The notes: a model not told the origin generated them from the sequence alone. Positions 1 to 8,548 are shown, counted from the first letter of the stretch. The stretch: 64,000 nucleotides of DNA from CAITSH01 sp025356665 (GCA_025356665.1 JANXRV010000151.1:1-64000); one strand, 5' to 3'. Program-made: numbers and translations.

Positions 1-123
1 CTGATCGAACGCTTCTTCGCGCGCATCAAGCACTTTCGGCGTGTTGCCACGCGATACGAAAAACTCGATCCCCACTATATGGCCTTCTTGCATCTGGTCT
101 GCACCTTCGTCTGGCTCGCTTGA
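1..123 (+). mobile_element. IS5-family transposase, C-terminal end (cut by window edge)
   Basis: The first 41 codons are open to a TGA and read as the conserved tail of IS5-type DDE transposases, including IERFFARIKHFRRVATRYEK. The catalytic Glu-containing helix of this family lies in such a segment. The body of the gene lies left of the window, so completeness cannot be judged. It marks the left edge as an insertion site. Confidence 0.85.
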
Positions 124-187
124 ATGTCAACAGCCCCTAGGTCACTCCGATCCCTACGCCATGACGACCCTCGGCCTGAAACCACAA

Positions 188-225
188 ATAGGCTGAAAAC
201 GCGCGCCAGTCGGCCGTTTCCGGGC
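188..225. repeat. Degenerate palindromic element (GGAAA/TTTCC hairpin family)
   Basis: Imperfect inverted repeat of the ataggctgaaaa...gtttccgggc type. It is the most diverged member of a family found at about nine places in the window, mostly at gene ends. This one follows the transposase tail. Confidence 0.45.
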
Positions 226-250
226 ATCACCCGCAGGACAAGCGCTCAAT

Positions 251-281
251 AAAAAAGGCCGCCAATATGTGGCGGCCTTTT
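251..281. terminator. Bidirectional intrinsic terminator
   Basis: An A-run, then GGCCGCC, a 7-nt loop and GGCGGCC followed by a T-run. It reads as a hairpin plus U-tract on both strands. It sits 34 bases past the stop of the minus-strand DUF1330 gene. Confidence 0.8.
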
Positions 282-314
282 GCAGCGTGCATGCAAGGCA
301 TGCGAATGTCGTGA

Positions 315-698
315 TTACTTTGCCAGCCCCTCGGCGGTAAAGGTGCGGAACTTGCCGGCCTTTCCACGCGTCGCCCAGATCGTTTTTTGCGCCGGGTCGT
401 TCTGCCAGGCCTGCAGCTTGTCGGCGTTGTCAAAAACGTAAATGGTAAAACGCTTGGGCGGGGTTCCGTCGATCGCGCTGACCTTGCCGCCGCGGATGAT
501 GTATTTGCCACCGTGTTTTTCGATCAAGGTCTGCTGGCTGCTCGAATAGGTCTTGAACAGCGCGTCGTCGATCACGTCAATTTCATTCACAACATAAACC
601 GGCAGAACAGACTTCTGCGCCAGTGCGCTACCGGCAACCCCCATGCCCAGCGCGATGCCAGCCAGGACGCCCAAGACGGATTTGTAATTCACTTTCAT
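315..698 (-). CDS. Exported DUF1330-family protein
   Basis: A 127-residue protein with a clear Sec signal peptide (residues 1-27, ending GSALA-Q). A small ferredoxin-fold-like domain follows, with DUF1330 hallmarks: a VYVVNEIDV strand near the start, a GGKYIIRGG segment and a C-terminal W/TRGKAG helix. Members are small alpha-beta barrel dimers of uncertain function, mostly cytosolic, so the signal peptide makes this one periplasmic by inference. The start at 698 is chosen over the upstream ATG at 749 because AGGGGG lies just before it and the signal peptide begins there. A strong terminator follows the gene. Confidence 0.75.
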   Translation of the reverse strand: MKVNYKSVLGVLAGIALGMGVAGSALAQKSVLPVYVVNEIDVIDDALFKTYSSSQQTLIEKHGGKYIIRGGKVSAIDGTPPKRFTIYVFDNADKLQAWQNDPAQKTIWATRGKAGKFRTFTAEGLAK

Positions 699-881
699 GG
701 AATCCCCCTGTTTCTTGTTTGTATAAAGCCACGTCGGGCGCAGCTGCACCTTGCGTGGAAGGCGGCCCGAAGCGGGCCGAAAGACAGCAATGCCGCTTAC
801 TGATATGCATCAGTTCGGAAATAAAAATAGCACATTGCTTTTTGGGAGGGAAACGAAATCGACTGACCCGCAGCGACCCAG

Positions 882-938
882 CTTAGACTTTAGTCTAGGC
901 CATGTAGGGGCATCATCGCTCCGCAACTCGCTTAGACT
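882..938. promoter_or_regulatory. Inverted repeat plus repeated half-site upstream of the broken cupin gene
   Basis: TAGACT-TT-AGTCTA forms a perfect 14-base palindrome at 884-897. The half-site CTTAGACT (882-889) recurs at 931-938, about five helical turns away and just ahead of the GGAGGGG ribosome site. This looks like an operator, but no regulator is encoded beside it. Confidence 0.4.
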
Positions 939-968
939 GGCGCTTCACATTACGGAGGGGAGACCGTC

Positions 969-1419
969 ATGCCGCGCTTGATAGCCACGATTTGCGCCTT
1001 CATCGCATCAGCCCTTCTGGCAGGCAATGCCCTTGCCGCCGATCTTGATCCGAAAATCATCGCCTACACCCTGCCCGAGAACATCAAGTGGGTAGACAAC
1101 GCCGCGCGCACCAACCAGACCGCCATCATCTACGGCGACCCGACCAAGCCCGGCCCCTATTACATGCTGCTCAAGTGGAAGGCCGGCAACATGAGCCGTC
1201 CGCATGCTCAATAGACCGACCGCTGTCGTGGTGCAAGGCACCTGGTGGGTGGGCACAGGCACCAAGTTCGACCCAGCCAGCACCGTGCCCATGCCGGCAG
1301 GCTCACTGGTGACGCATTACGCACGCGGCATTCATTACGATGGAGCCAAGGATGCGGATTGCATTATTGCGTTGCATGGGGTGGGGCCGGTTAGTACGAT
1401 TTCGGCGGAAGTGAAGTGA
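969..1419 (+). pseudogene. Exported cupin-like protein, frameshifted
   Basis: The first part (969-1214) has a signal peptide ending GNALA and the start of a small cupin domain (YYMLLKWKAGNMSRPHA). The reading then jumps to the +1 frame, where 1204-1419 continues the same domain with VVQGTWWVGTGTKFD, AGSLVTHYARGIHYDGA and a terminal V. The His-rich cupin motif 1 would fall exactly at the break near 1205-1220. A GGAGGGG site precedes the start. The two halves join seamlessly at protein level, so this is either a recent frameshift or an assembly error. Confidence 0.7.
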
Positions 1420-1462
1420 GGATGGCAATTGAGCCTGCCCCCTTTAATTTGGATCCTTAAAC

Positions 1463-2668
1463 ATGACTCTCGCACTACACGTTCAAACTAGACTAGCCGC
1501 CCTTGGGGTTGATTGTGCGGTTGTCGGCGACGAAGTCCATGTCGCGAGAGCCCCCAAGCCTGTAAAAATTAAATTCGATGATGAATGGCGAGCGGCATTT
1601 CAGCAGTTCGAGCGCGCCCGCAGCATCGCATTCGACTTTGATTCTCGTATGCTAATCCATAATAATCATGTCGAAGTGTTGGTCACTCGGCTTGCGCCGC
1701 CCCCCGCTCTAGCTGCAGAGCAATACTCCCTATCGGATCGCAAAGGAAACACTGTCGTAATATCTAGCGCGACACCTACTTTCGCATTTGCATTCTTCAA
1801 TTCCGTTGCTTACGAGGACTTTTTTGCTCGGCGAGTGAAAAAGCGCCTGCTGGAAACCGAAATATTCATTCGTAGACTTCCGATGCTGATATGGATGCCG
1901 ACTACAGCGGTTTACACACAAAAGGGGCGCAAGACGCCCGCAGATTTGAAGGAGAGAGCACTTTCTACGATTAGGAACGGCCTTTTCAAGATCGCGGTCG
2001 AGCAACACGATTGTTTGTCTCTGTGGAAAGCGAGATCGCGACGCCTCAAATCCCTATACTTAGACGATTCGAAGGACGACTCAACTATTCCAAGCGCGAC
2101 ATATGACGAAAATGTTGTTAGTTATTACAAGGTGGCAAAGGCGAGTCCCTTCCCAAGTCAAAGCTTTCTCGCGTACTACCACATCCTCGAGTACTACTTC
2201 CTGAGAGTTTCCGAACTCCTGCTGCATGATAGGCTCACGTCAATGCTCAACAATCCGGGCTTTCGCTCAAACCGGGAAGCCCTCGACAAAGTCATTTCCA
2301 CTGTACGCGGTCAAGACGCGCGTGCGGATGAAACCGAGATGCTTCGAAATGTTTTAGAGCGATTCGTTCAAGAGACTGATCTCATCGAATTCATCCAAAA
2401 CTTTGAGCACACCTGTGGCGAGAAGATCTATTCGAAAAGACGAGTCGTGTTTGGGGAGCAACTCCAAGTTGCTCCATTAAAAGACCACGCCCTCGCGAAT
2501 TCAGCCAAAGTCTTAAAACATATCAGGAACGCTATTGTCCACTCTAGCGATAGATACAAACGAGAAGACTGTCATATCCCATTGTCTGACTCAGAGGACG
2601 TGATTGAGGAATATATTCCTTTAGTCAGATTTTTCGCCGAGCGGGTAATTTTCGGGACAGCAACGTAG
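1463..2668 (+). CDS. Unrecognised protein with C-terminal HEPN-type motif
   Basis: 401 residues with base composition clearly less GC-rich than the flanks. I do not recognise the N-terminal 200 residues. The C-terminal part is helical, with SFLAYYHILEYYFLRVSELL near residue 235 and RNAIVH at residues 355-360. That is the R-x4-H pattern of HEPN ribonuclease-like domains found in antiphage and toxin proteins (established for the family); assignment here rests on that motif and the surrounding helices. No signal peptide or membrane segment. The next gene on the strand is a restriction-endonuclease-like protein, so a defence role is plausible but inferred. No good ribosome site is visible before the ATG. 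Confidence 0.6.
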   Translation: MTLALHVQTRLAALGVDCAVVGDEVHVARAPKPVKIKFDDEWRAAFQQFERARSIAFDFDSRMLIHNNHVEVLVTRLAPPPALAAEQYSLSDRKGNTVVISSATPTFAFAFFNSVAYEDFFARRVKKRLLETEIFIRRLPMLIWMPTTAVYTQKGRKTPADLKERALSTIRNGLFKIAVEQHDCLSLWKARSRRLKSLYLDDSKDDSTIPSATYDENVVSYYKVAKASPFPSQSFLAYYHILEYYFLRVSELLLHDRLTSMLNNPGFRSNREALDKVISTVRGQDARADETEMLRNVLERFVQETDLIEFIQNFEHTCGEKIYSKRRVVFGEQLQVAPLKDHALANSAKVLKHIRNAIVHSSDRYKREDCHIPLSDSEDVIEEYIPLVRFFAERVIFGTAT

Positions 2669-2798
2669 ATCGAGCGAAAGAATAATTGAGCTCGAACCCC
2701 ATTGATATCCGCGGAAAGAAAGTTAAATTCTCTGTTCTTGTCGCTACGTGTTTTCCGCGAAAAATTACTCAACGTTGATTGACCTCAAATAGCCATCT

Positions 2799-3308
2799 AT
2801 GCCGCTCAGTCTTAAAACATATTCCTTTCGTTTCGCAGAGGAAATATTGAATTCTAAGCTTGCACATCGTAGAAATATCGAAACAGTGTTGACACATCCT
2901 TCATTGAACTTGGACCAATTATCTCGACCCCACTTTAACAAAGAGCTAGATAGACTTTTCGTGGAATCTAAATGGGAACGACAACCCTCTGTATTCAATG
3001 AAGGCGATGAAGCATTCGCGAAAATGGATTTCCTAAAAGATCGAATCGGAATGGAAGTGGAATTCGGGCACGCCTCCTTCATCGGTATTGACCTAATTAA
3101 ATTTCAGGTTTCGTCGTATTCTTCCCTAGACAAAATTGACGTCGGCGTCTACGTTACGACGACATCCCGATTTCAAAAGAGTGCAAAGGAAAAGCACAAC
3201 CTCAACTGGGAGGGCAGCCTTACTTTTGAAAAGGTTTGTCGGTACCTACCGTTGATCAAGAGTGCAATCCAAGTGCCTGTCTTCGTATATGGAATCGATC
3301 TAATATAG
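2799..3308 (+). CDS. BglII/BstYI-like type II restriction endonuclease, no methylase partner
   Basis: 169 residues resembling the BglII/BstYI family. The core is FAKMDFLKDRIGMEVEFG (residues 73-90), giving D76...E86-x-E88, which matches the D-x(8-9)-E-x-(Q/E) active site of these PD-(D/E)XK enzymes. It continues with a LIKFQ strand and a VGVYVTTT strand, as in the family. BglII and BstYI have just over 200 residues, so this protein is short at the N terminus. An in-frame TAG at 2790 rules out an earlier start. No DNA methyltransferase occurs anywhere in the window, so it is either inactive, protected by a distant methylase, or modification-dependent. AT-rich like the preceding gene. Confidence 0.65.
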   Translation: MPLSLKTYSFRFAEEILNSKLAHRRNIETVLTHPSLNLDQLSRPHFNKELDRLFVESKWERQPSVFNEGDEAFAKMDFLKDRIGMEVEFGHASFIGIDLIKFQVSSYSSLDKIDVGVYVTTTSRFQKSAKEKHNLNWEGSLTFEKVCRYLPLIKSAIQVPVFVYGIDLI

Positions 3309-3336
3309 ATATCAGAGCTATCTTTGAAATAATTTT

Positions 3337-3376
3337 GGCCAGACCCCATTTAATTAAATAACATGGGCCAGACCGC
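3337..3376. repeat. Dispersed GGCCAGACCCC-type repeat, two copies
   Basis: GGCCAGACCCCATTTA at 3337-3352 is followed by GGGCCAGACCGC at 3365-3376. Related words occur at 4371-4386 (GGGGTCAGACCCC) and 4912-4927. They bracket the metallohydrolase and cytochrome genes, and a faint version lies at 1433-1445 before the HEPN gene. Such GGGGTCAGACCCC sequences are common dispersed elements in proteobacterial intergenic DNA. Confidence 0.5.
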
Positions 3377-3428
3377 GCATTAAAGAGGGCAGGCGCAATA
3401 GTTTCAATTCCGCATTAGGGAGGTCGTA

Positions 3429-4328
3429 TTGAACACATTTCATAGGCTGCTGCTGTCCCTGCTGGCCACCTTTAGTTTTTCCGCCCACGCTCAAGACAAC
3501 CCCGCACGCGTCACCATCATTTCCGACGCCTTCGGCAAGCCCTCCAACCTCGAGCGCAGCTGGGGCTATTCGGCGCTGGTGGAATACGGTGGCAAGCGCA
3601 TCCTGTTTGATACCGGCGGGCAGTACAAGGCCTTCGTCAATAACGTCAAAGCACTGAAGATCGACCTGACGCGGCTGGATTTTGTCGTGCTGTCGCACCG
3701 ACATGGCGACCACACGGCGGGCCTTGCCTATGTGCTGCAGCAAAACCCGACGGTAAAGATTTTTGCGCCGGCCGAGACCGGCTCTTTCGGTACGCCGGCC
3801 AGCGGACCGATTGCCCAGTCGGTGAAACGCAAAGTCGACGGCCTGCCCGATGACCTGCGTTATTTCGACGGCAAGACGGCCGACAGCTACGGCGTCGATT
3901 CGCCCTGGCCCGAGGCCAATATCACGCGCATCGACAAGCCGACTGAGGTGGTGCCCGGTATGTTCCTGTTCCGCACTATCTCCGAAGAAAAAGGCACGAT
4001 GGAGCTCAATGAAATCTCCATGGCCATCAAGACGCCCAAGGGCTTGGTGGTGGTGGTCGGCTGCTCGCACCCGGGCATAGAAAAAATCCTCGGCGTCGCC
4101 GCGCAGATCGACCCGAAGATCAATACCATTGTCGGCGGCCTGCACCTTGTGGACAAGACCGACGAGGTGGCAACGCAGATCGTCAGCAACTTTGCCAGCA
4201 AGTGGAAGCTCGATCGCGTTGCCGCCGGGCATTGCACCGGCGGCTTTGCGCAGGCCAAGATTGCCGAACTCTTTAAGGAACGCCATGACCATTCCGGGCT
4301 GGGTGAGGTCATCGCGTTGCCGAAGTAA
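3429..4328 (+). CDS. Exported MBL-fold metallohydrolase
   Basis: 299 residues with a Sec signal peptide ending FSAHA-Q (residues 1-21). The metallo-beta-lactamase metal site is SHRHGDH (H90, H92, D94, H95), with GCSHPG near residue 212, GGLHLV and GHCTGG near 267. The GCSHPG variant is typical of the subfamily usually named after dihydropterin-aminobenzene-phosphate synthase, but that name should not be taken as a function here. Probably a periplasmic hydrolase of unknown substrate. The start is TTG, set by AGGGAGGT just upstream and by the signal peptide. A perfect 28-base palindrome overlaps the stop codon. Confidence 0.8.
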   Translation: MNTFHRLLLSLLATFSFSAHAQDNPARVTIISDAFGKPSNLERSWGYSALVEYGGKRILFDTGGQYKAFVNNVKALKIDLTRLDFVVLSHRHGDHTAGLAYVLQQNPTVKIFAPAETGSFGTPASGPIAQSVKRKVDGLPDDLRYFDGKTADSYGVDSPWPEANITRIDKPTEVVPGMFLFRTISEEKGTMELNEISMAIKTPKGLVVVVGCSHPGIEKILGVAAQIDPKINTIVGGLHLVDKTDEVATQIVSNFASKWKLDRVAAGHCTGGFAQAKIAELFKERHDHSGLGEVIALPK

Positions 4329-4354
4329 AACAGGGTGCCGCGGCACCCTGTTTT
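4327..4354. terminator. Perfect palindromic terminator
   Basis: AAAACAGGGTGCCG followed by its exact complement forms a 14-base-arm hairpin flanked by A and T runs, so it works on either strand. It lies between the + strand metallohydrolase and the - strand cytochrome, which converge here. Confidence 0.85.
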
Positions 4355-4370
4355 AGTGTTTCTGAATAAT

Positions 4371-4390
4371 TGGGGTCAGACCCCATTTAT
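4371..4390. repeat. GGGGTCAGACCCC palindromic repeat
   Basis: TGGGGTCAGACCCCATTTAT, a copy of the dispersed element seen at 3337-3376 and 4912-4927. The core GGGGTC-A-GACCCC is a perfect palindrome. Confidence 0.55.
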
Positions 4391-4394
4391 TACC

Positions 4395-4835
4395 TCAGGG
4401 AGTTTCAGCAAGGCGAAATGAGGCGTGACAGCCCGCGCAGTACTGCATCAAGGTAGCCGTACGTCCCATGATTTGTGCCGCACTCTCCTTGTTTGCAATC
4501 CCTTCGGCTACCGCGTCGAACGACTGATGCATGCCTATGGCCAGGGCCCTCCAGCCATCGTTCACTTTTTGCGGGAAGCTGAGCCGCCCGGGGGCCTTCA
4601 GGCGAGCGGTGCCACGCTCAAGCAGGGCCTGGCGGGCTGTCTCCATATCACCTGTCGACACCGCCTGCTGGGCAGCCCCGATGGCATCCAGATGTCCGCG
4701 CATTTCACTGAGCAACCAACTGAACTCTTTCGGGGTCAGGGAGATTGGCTGGCGCGCATCGGAGGGGTCAGCGGCCAGACTTAGGCCGCTGTGGAGCATG
4801 GCTGAGGCAAACAGGGCTAGGGCGAGGAATTTCAT
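4395..4835 (-). CDS. Cytochrome c'-like periplasmic monohaem protein
   Basis: 146 residues. A signal peptide (MKFLALALFASAML...SLAA) precedes a helical domain with a single CAGCH haem site at residues 133-137, close to the C terminus. That layout fits the four-helix cytochrome c'/c-556 family, where CXXCH is on the last helix. Expected to be exported, then to receive haem by the Ccm system. The Met at 4835 is preferred to the one at 4859 because AAGAG precedes it and the signal peptide starts there. It is convergent with the metallohydrolase across a shared terminator. Confidence 0.75.
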   Translation of the reverse strand: MKFLALALFASAMLHSGLSLAADPSDARQPISLTPKEFSWLLSEMRGHLDAIGAAQQAVSTGDMETARQALLERGTARLKAPGRLSFPQKVNDGWRALAIGMHQSFDAVAEGIANKESAAQIMGRTATLMQYCAGCHASFRLAETP

Positions 4836-4911
4836 GATTTCTCTTTTGATGGTGGGCATGCAATCTTAATTGGTATTTTTACCGCGAAGACAATGTAGCG
4901 GTAAATAAATC

Positions 4912-4976
4912 GGGCCAGACCCATTTTGTACGTCAATCGGCTGGAAACGCCCGCCCAGAGGTGAGGCGGGGATTTC
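4912..4976. repeat. GGGCCAGACCC repeat followed by GGAAA/TTTCC hairpin element
   Basis: 4912-4927 is a copy of the GACCC repeat. 4938-4976 is a hairpin-family element: GGCTGGAAACGCCCGCC pairs imperfectly with GGCGGGGATTTC. It lies downstream of the decayed Bug copy on the minus strand. Confidence 0.5.
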
Positions 4977-5050
4977 GCCGAGAATTCTCGGCGCCCGTCG
5001 AACGGCCTCGGCCTACCGGCCGAGGTGCGCCCTGCAAGGGGCTTTCCAGC

Positions 5051-5450
5051 CTATTCGGCTTTGATGCCCGCCGCCTTTACCGCCTCACCCCACTGTTTGA
5101 TGTCTGCGGCGATGGTCTTGGCAAACTCATCCGGCGAGGAGCCGTCCGGGTCGACGCCGATTTTTTCCAACCGGTCAATCACCGCCGGTTCGCTCACCAC
5201 TTTTTTCACTTCCGCCGCCAGCTTGTTGACCACGTCGCGCGGCGTGCCCGCCGGTGCGAGCAGGCCGTTCCAGGTGATGGTCTGGAAGCCCGGGTAGGCC
5301 TCGGCAATGGCCGGCAGGCCGGGCAGTTGCGGCGGCGCTTGAGGCTTGAGACACCCAGCAGTTTGATCTTGCCGCTCTTGGAGTGCTGGATCAGCTCGGA
5401 GGCGTTGCCAAAATACATTTGCACCACGCCAGCCACGAGGTCGGCCAGCT
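5051..5450 (-). pseudogene. Bug/TctC receptor, C-terminal fragment with frameshift
   Basis: This matches the last 40 percent of the intact Bug gene at 17565-18572. The shared run goes from VAGVVQMYFGNASELIQHSK through GFQTITWNGLLAPAGTPRDV to the final AAGIKAE. One base is missing near 5335 relative to that copy, which splits it into two frames. Similarity stops abruptly near 5450, where ornithine cyclodeaminase-like sequence begins. It carries no signal peptide or start and cannot make a working receptor. Confidence 0.85.
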
Positions 5451-6190
5451 CGCAAAGCCGCTCGCCAGTGAGAAATTTTCCTTTATCAATTCGAGGATAC
5501 GGGCCTGACTGTCATTCCTCACTTTGTCGATGGCGTTGACGACCACCAGGTCGGCGCGCGAGAGTTTGTCGCCGCCAGTACGATGTCCGAGGATTGCACG
5601 ATCTCGCGCGGCGTGGCCGGCGCCACTTCGATGCCAAGCACTTCCGACATCTCCCTGCAGTAAGCCTCGCAGTGCGATTGTGTCGGGCTGTGGACACGCA
5701 CCCTGGTGATCGGCCTGCAAAGGGCGATCGCGATCAGATTGGTCCGCGCCTGCCGGCCGGACCCGAACACGCCAACCGCGCTTGCGTCCGCACGCGCAAG
5801 ATGCCGCGCCGCCACGCCGGTCGTGGCGCCGACCCTCAGGTTCTGCAGATAGTCATTGTGGACGATCGCTACCATCTCGCCCGTGTCTATCTCGTACAGA
5901 AACGTGCGATCGGTCTTTCGCGCCAGAATCACCGGGTCCTGAGTATGGCGGACGCGCGTTATTCCCGTTCCCAGGCGCATCGCCGCAACACCGAGTCCGG
6001 GTATGGCGCAAGCCATGGTGTTCATCCAGAAATCCGCGCCATCGTCCTTGTTTGGGGCGTAGATCCGGGAGCGAGGCATATCGATGGTCTGCCCGGCGCC
6101 GTGCTCTCGCAATGCGTCCTCGATACCGTCCATTGCATCGCGCATCGTCAATACGCGCCTCACGTCTTCATCCGTCAGCAGCAGGACCAT
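5451..6190 (-). pseudogene. Ornithine cyclodeaminase/mu-crystallin family, internally deleted
   Basis: The start at 6190 opens a normal N-terminal two-thirds: MRLGTGITR near residue 71, LRVGATTGVAARHLAR at 118-133 and the Rossmann loop GVFGSGRQAR at 140-149. After IVLAATNSRA the frame breaks. The next frame then reads RADLVVVNAIDKV, which looks like a later part of the same family, so a middle piece is gone. The tail then runs into the Bug fragment. Intact members have about 310-330 residues and act on ornithine, alanine or related imines with NAD(P). This one should be dead. Confidence 0.75.
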
Positions 6191-6720
6191 CAGCGTCTTT
6201 TCCTTATCGTGCGCTCGTCAACCCGCCGGTGGTTTCGCGTCAGAACAGATGGAAAAATCAATCCATCCTGATTTCATTTGCCTGGCCGATCGCAGTCATT
6301 TGCCGATCATTTTCGTTTGTCCAAGCATCACTACGGGCGCAGATTGCGCCCATTAACGGCTATTTGCAAGATTTGCAACGCCGCCACAGACCTGCCCCCT
6401 ATAGCCGTAACAGTTGATTGGCATGGGATCATTCTCCCTTAGGCGTAACCTCAATCGGCTGCTTTCCGGAATACGATCCAACCGCTTCGGGTCGAGACCC
6501 AGCTTTAGTCGACGTCCGAATTCGGCCACAAGCCGACCCCGGCTGTTACATTTGGATTGAAAAAGCATGGTCGCGCCAGTGGCCGGTAACGGGCGCGCCG
6601 GGGAATTCACCCTTTCGGCCAGAATAGGTCATTCAGGCTTCACTCCTAAAGCGGCCATTCGCAGAGTCCTCTTGCGATCAAGGTAGACAGATCGTTCCAA
6701 AGCAGTTCACGATATCAGCC
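6191..6720. other. Gene-free spacer left of the zinc-ribbon gene
   Basis: About 530 bases with no ORF that looks coding. It contains a GGGTCGAGACCC word at 6489-6500 in a stretch (to about 6560) that faintly resembles the spacers at 8549 and 9518. No terminator or tRNA was seen. The last 60 bases before 6721 carry no clear Shine-Dalgarno. Confidence 0.4.
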
Positions 6721-8484
6721 ATGACGATCTCAAAGGAAGAGGGAACAAGACGCCTCCAGGAAGCGGTTGCGGCTCACGGAGGCATTCTTCTTTCTGCTGA
6801 ATACAAGAATACAAAGCAAAAATACAGATTCAGATGCGCCGAGGGGCACGAGTGGGAGGCCGAATTCGGTAACATCGTCCGCCGAGGGCAGTGGTGCATC
6901 ATATGCGCGGGATACAAGGTAGACCCTAACGAGAAGATCAATAAAGCACGCGAGGTTGCCAGATCGAAAGGCGGCGCATGCTTAAGTGATGCCTATAAGA
7001 GTGGAAATTCAAAACTTCGTTGGAGATGTGCCAGGGGGCACGAGTGGGAAGCGACCACGAATAGCGTCATTAGGAACGGATCGTGGTGTGCAGTATGCAC
7101 CGGGCTTAAGGTCGATCCCGGCGAGATGCTTCAAAAGGCCCGTGAGGTCGCGATAGAGCGAGGCGGCCTTTGTGTGAGCGATACCTACGTAAACTCGAAC
7201 AAGAGTACTTTGAGGTGGATCTGTGCGAAGGGGCATGAGTGGAATGCGGTATTCACCAGTGTTGTTGTCGCTGGGAGTTGGTGTGGCATCTGCAAAGGCC
7301 AGCATGTCGATCCGGTCAACCGTATCAAGATTGCTTTAGAGAGGGCCAAATCCCGTGGTGGCTTATGTTTAAGCGATACCTATAAAGCAAAGGGATCTCT
7401 GCTCCGATTTAGATGCGCCCAGGGGCACGAATGGAATGCAAGTTACCAGAATGTGGTTACCGGAAACACTTGGTGTGGGGTTTGCGACGGCCACATAAAT
7501 GTGGACGGTATCGAGAAAGCCAGAAGGGCTGCCATCCTGAATGGCGGCGTATGTTTGAGCGAGACATACACGGGTAGTAAAGCTCTCATGTCCTGGAGAT
7601 GCAACAGAGGACATGAATGGAGGGCCAAGTATGCGAGCGTCGTCAATAGCGGTACATGGTGTGCCATCTGTTCAGAAGGCGTTAAAGAGCGACTATGCCG
7701 GGACGCTTTAAAGCAATTGTTTGGCGTCGATTTTAAGAAGGCTAGGCCACAATGGCTCAAGAATCCAAAAACTGGCTATGCTCTGGAGTTGGATGGCTAC
7801 AATGCCGGCCTCAAGCTGGCCTTTGAGTATCAAGGCTCCCAGCATTACGAGCTTGTTCAAAGCTTCAAGATGACCGATGAGATGCTGATCGAAAGCCAGT
7901 ACAGGGATTTTACCAAAAGGTCTCTTTGTGAATCTCGCGGCATTCAGGTTCTTGAAATACCACACACGGTCAAAGTGGCCCAGCTTCTAGAGTGGATTGC
8001 TAATGAAATTACCAACAACCAGAAGCTGTCGCACTTGGCTTCAAGGATGAAGGATTGGAGAACGCTTCCAGTAAAGAGGTGGATCGAGTCTGACACCTAC
8101 ACCTTGGAAGACTTGCAGCTTTTCGCCAGAAACAAGGGCGGTGATTGTTTGTCCAGCGAGTTTACCGGGGCCACTAAGAAATATCTATGGCGATGCAGCA
8201 AAGGGCATACATGGGAGGCTTGGTGGACCGGTATCAATCGCTCAGGGCAATGGTGTCCAGAATGCGTTGGTCGCATAGGGCCAGAGAGGCAATACAAGCT
8301 TCTCTGCGAGATCGCTGAAAACCGAGGTGGTAAGTGCTTGTCAGCATCATTTACCGGCTTTGATTCAAAGATGCGATGGCGTTGTGGATGTGGACGTGAA
8401 TGGGAGGCCAAGCCTGGTGACGTAAAGAATGGCTCTTGGTGTCCATCCTGCGCTCATAAGCGTCAGCGCAAGGGTGGCGAGTAG
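6721..8484 (+). CDS. Seven-repeat zinc-ribbon protein with embedded nuclease-like domain
   Basis: 587 residues. Seven copies of a repeat of about 55-65 residues share the pattern GG-x-CLS-x2-Y...W/R-x-RC-x2-GHEW...G-x-WC-x2-C, which reads as a zinc ribbon with three Cys and one His. Copies begin near residues 10, 73, 137, 202, 264, 463 and 524. Between copies 5 and 6, residues about 320-415 form a different domain: LELDGY (355-360), LAFEYQGSQHYE (366-377), then RDFTKRSLC and IQVLEIP. The D358, E369-x-Q371 and following K look like a PD-(D/E)XK or Vsr-like nuclease core. I know no named family with this exact layout. Composition is less GC-rich than the flanks, suggesting transfer. DNA or RNA recognition by the ribbons is inferred. 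Confidence 0.65.
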   Translation: MTISKEEGTRRLQEAVAAHGGILLSAEYKNTKQKYRFRCAEGHEWEAEFGNIVRRGQWCIICAGYKVDPNEKINKAREVARSKGGACLSDAYKSGNSKLRWRCARGHEWEATTNSVIRNGSWCAVCTGLKVDPGEMLQKAREVAIERGGLCVSDTYVNSNKSTLRWICAKGHEWNAVFTSVVVAGSWCGICKGQHVDPVNRIKIALERAKSRGGLCLSDTYKAKGSLLRFRCAQGHEWNASYQNVVTGNTWCGVCDGHINVDGIEKARRAAILNGGVCLSETYTGSKALMSWRCNRGHEWRAKYASVVNSGTWCAICSEGVKERLCRDALKQLFGVDFKKARPQWLKNPKTGYALELDGYNAGLKLAFEYQGSQHYELVQSFKMTDEMLIESQYRDFTKRSLCESRGIQVLEIPHTVKVAQLLEWIANEITNNQKLSHLASRMKDWRTLPVKRWIESDTYTLEDLQLFARNKGGDCLSSEFTGATKKYLWRCSKGHTWEAWWTGINRSGQWCPECVGRIGPERQYKLLCEIAENRGGKCLSASFTGFDSKMRWRCGCGREWEAKPGDVKNGSWCPSCAHKRQRKGGE

Positions 8485-8548
8485 CCGAATCGGGCCGCCA
8501 AGCGTTCGTGACGATGGTCCGGTTCTGATTTTTGCCACTGGCAGAAAT

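Noticed and set aside
3429..4328. Naming as a dihydropterin-aminobenzene synthase
   Set aside because: Only subfamily resemblance (GCSHPG); the protein is exported, which does not fit a cofactor-biosynthesis role.
6353..6627. ORFs in the spacer left of the zinc-ribbon gene
   Set aside because: Both strands are open only briefly, with Arg/Pro-rich low-complexity products and no ribosome sites.
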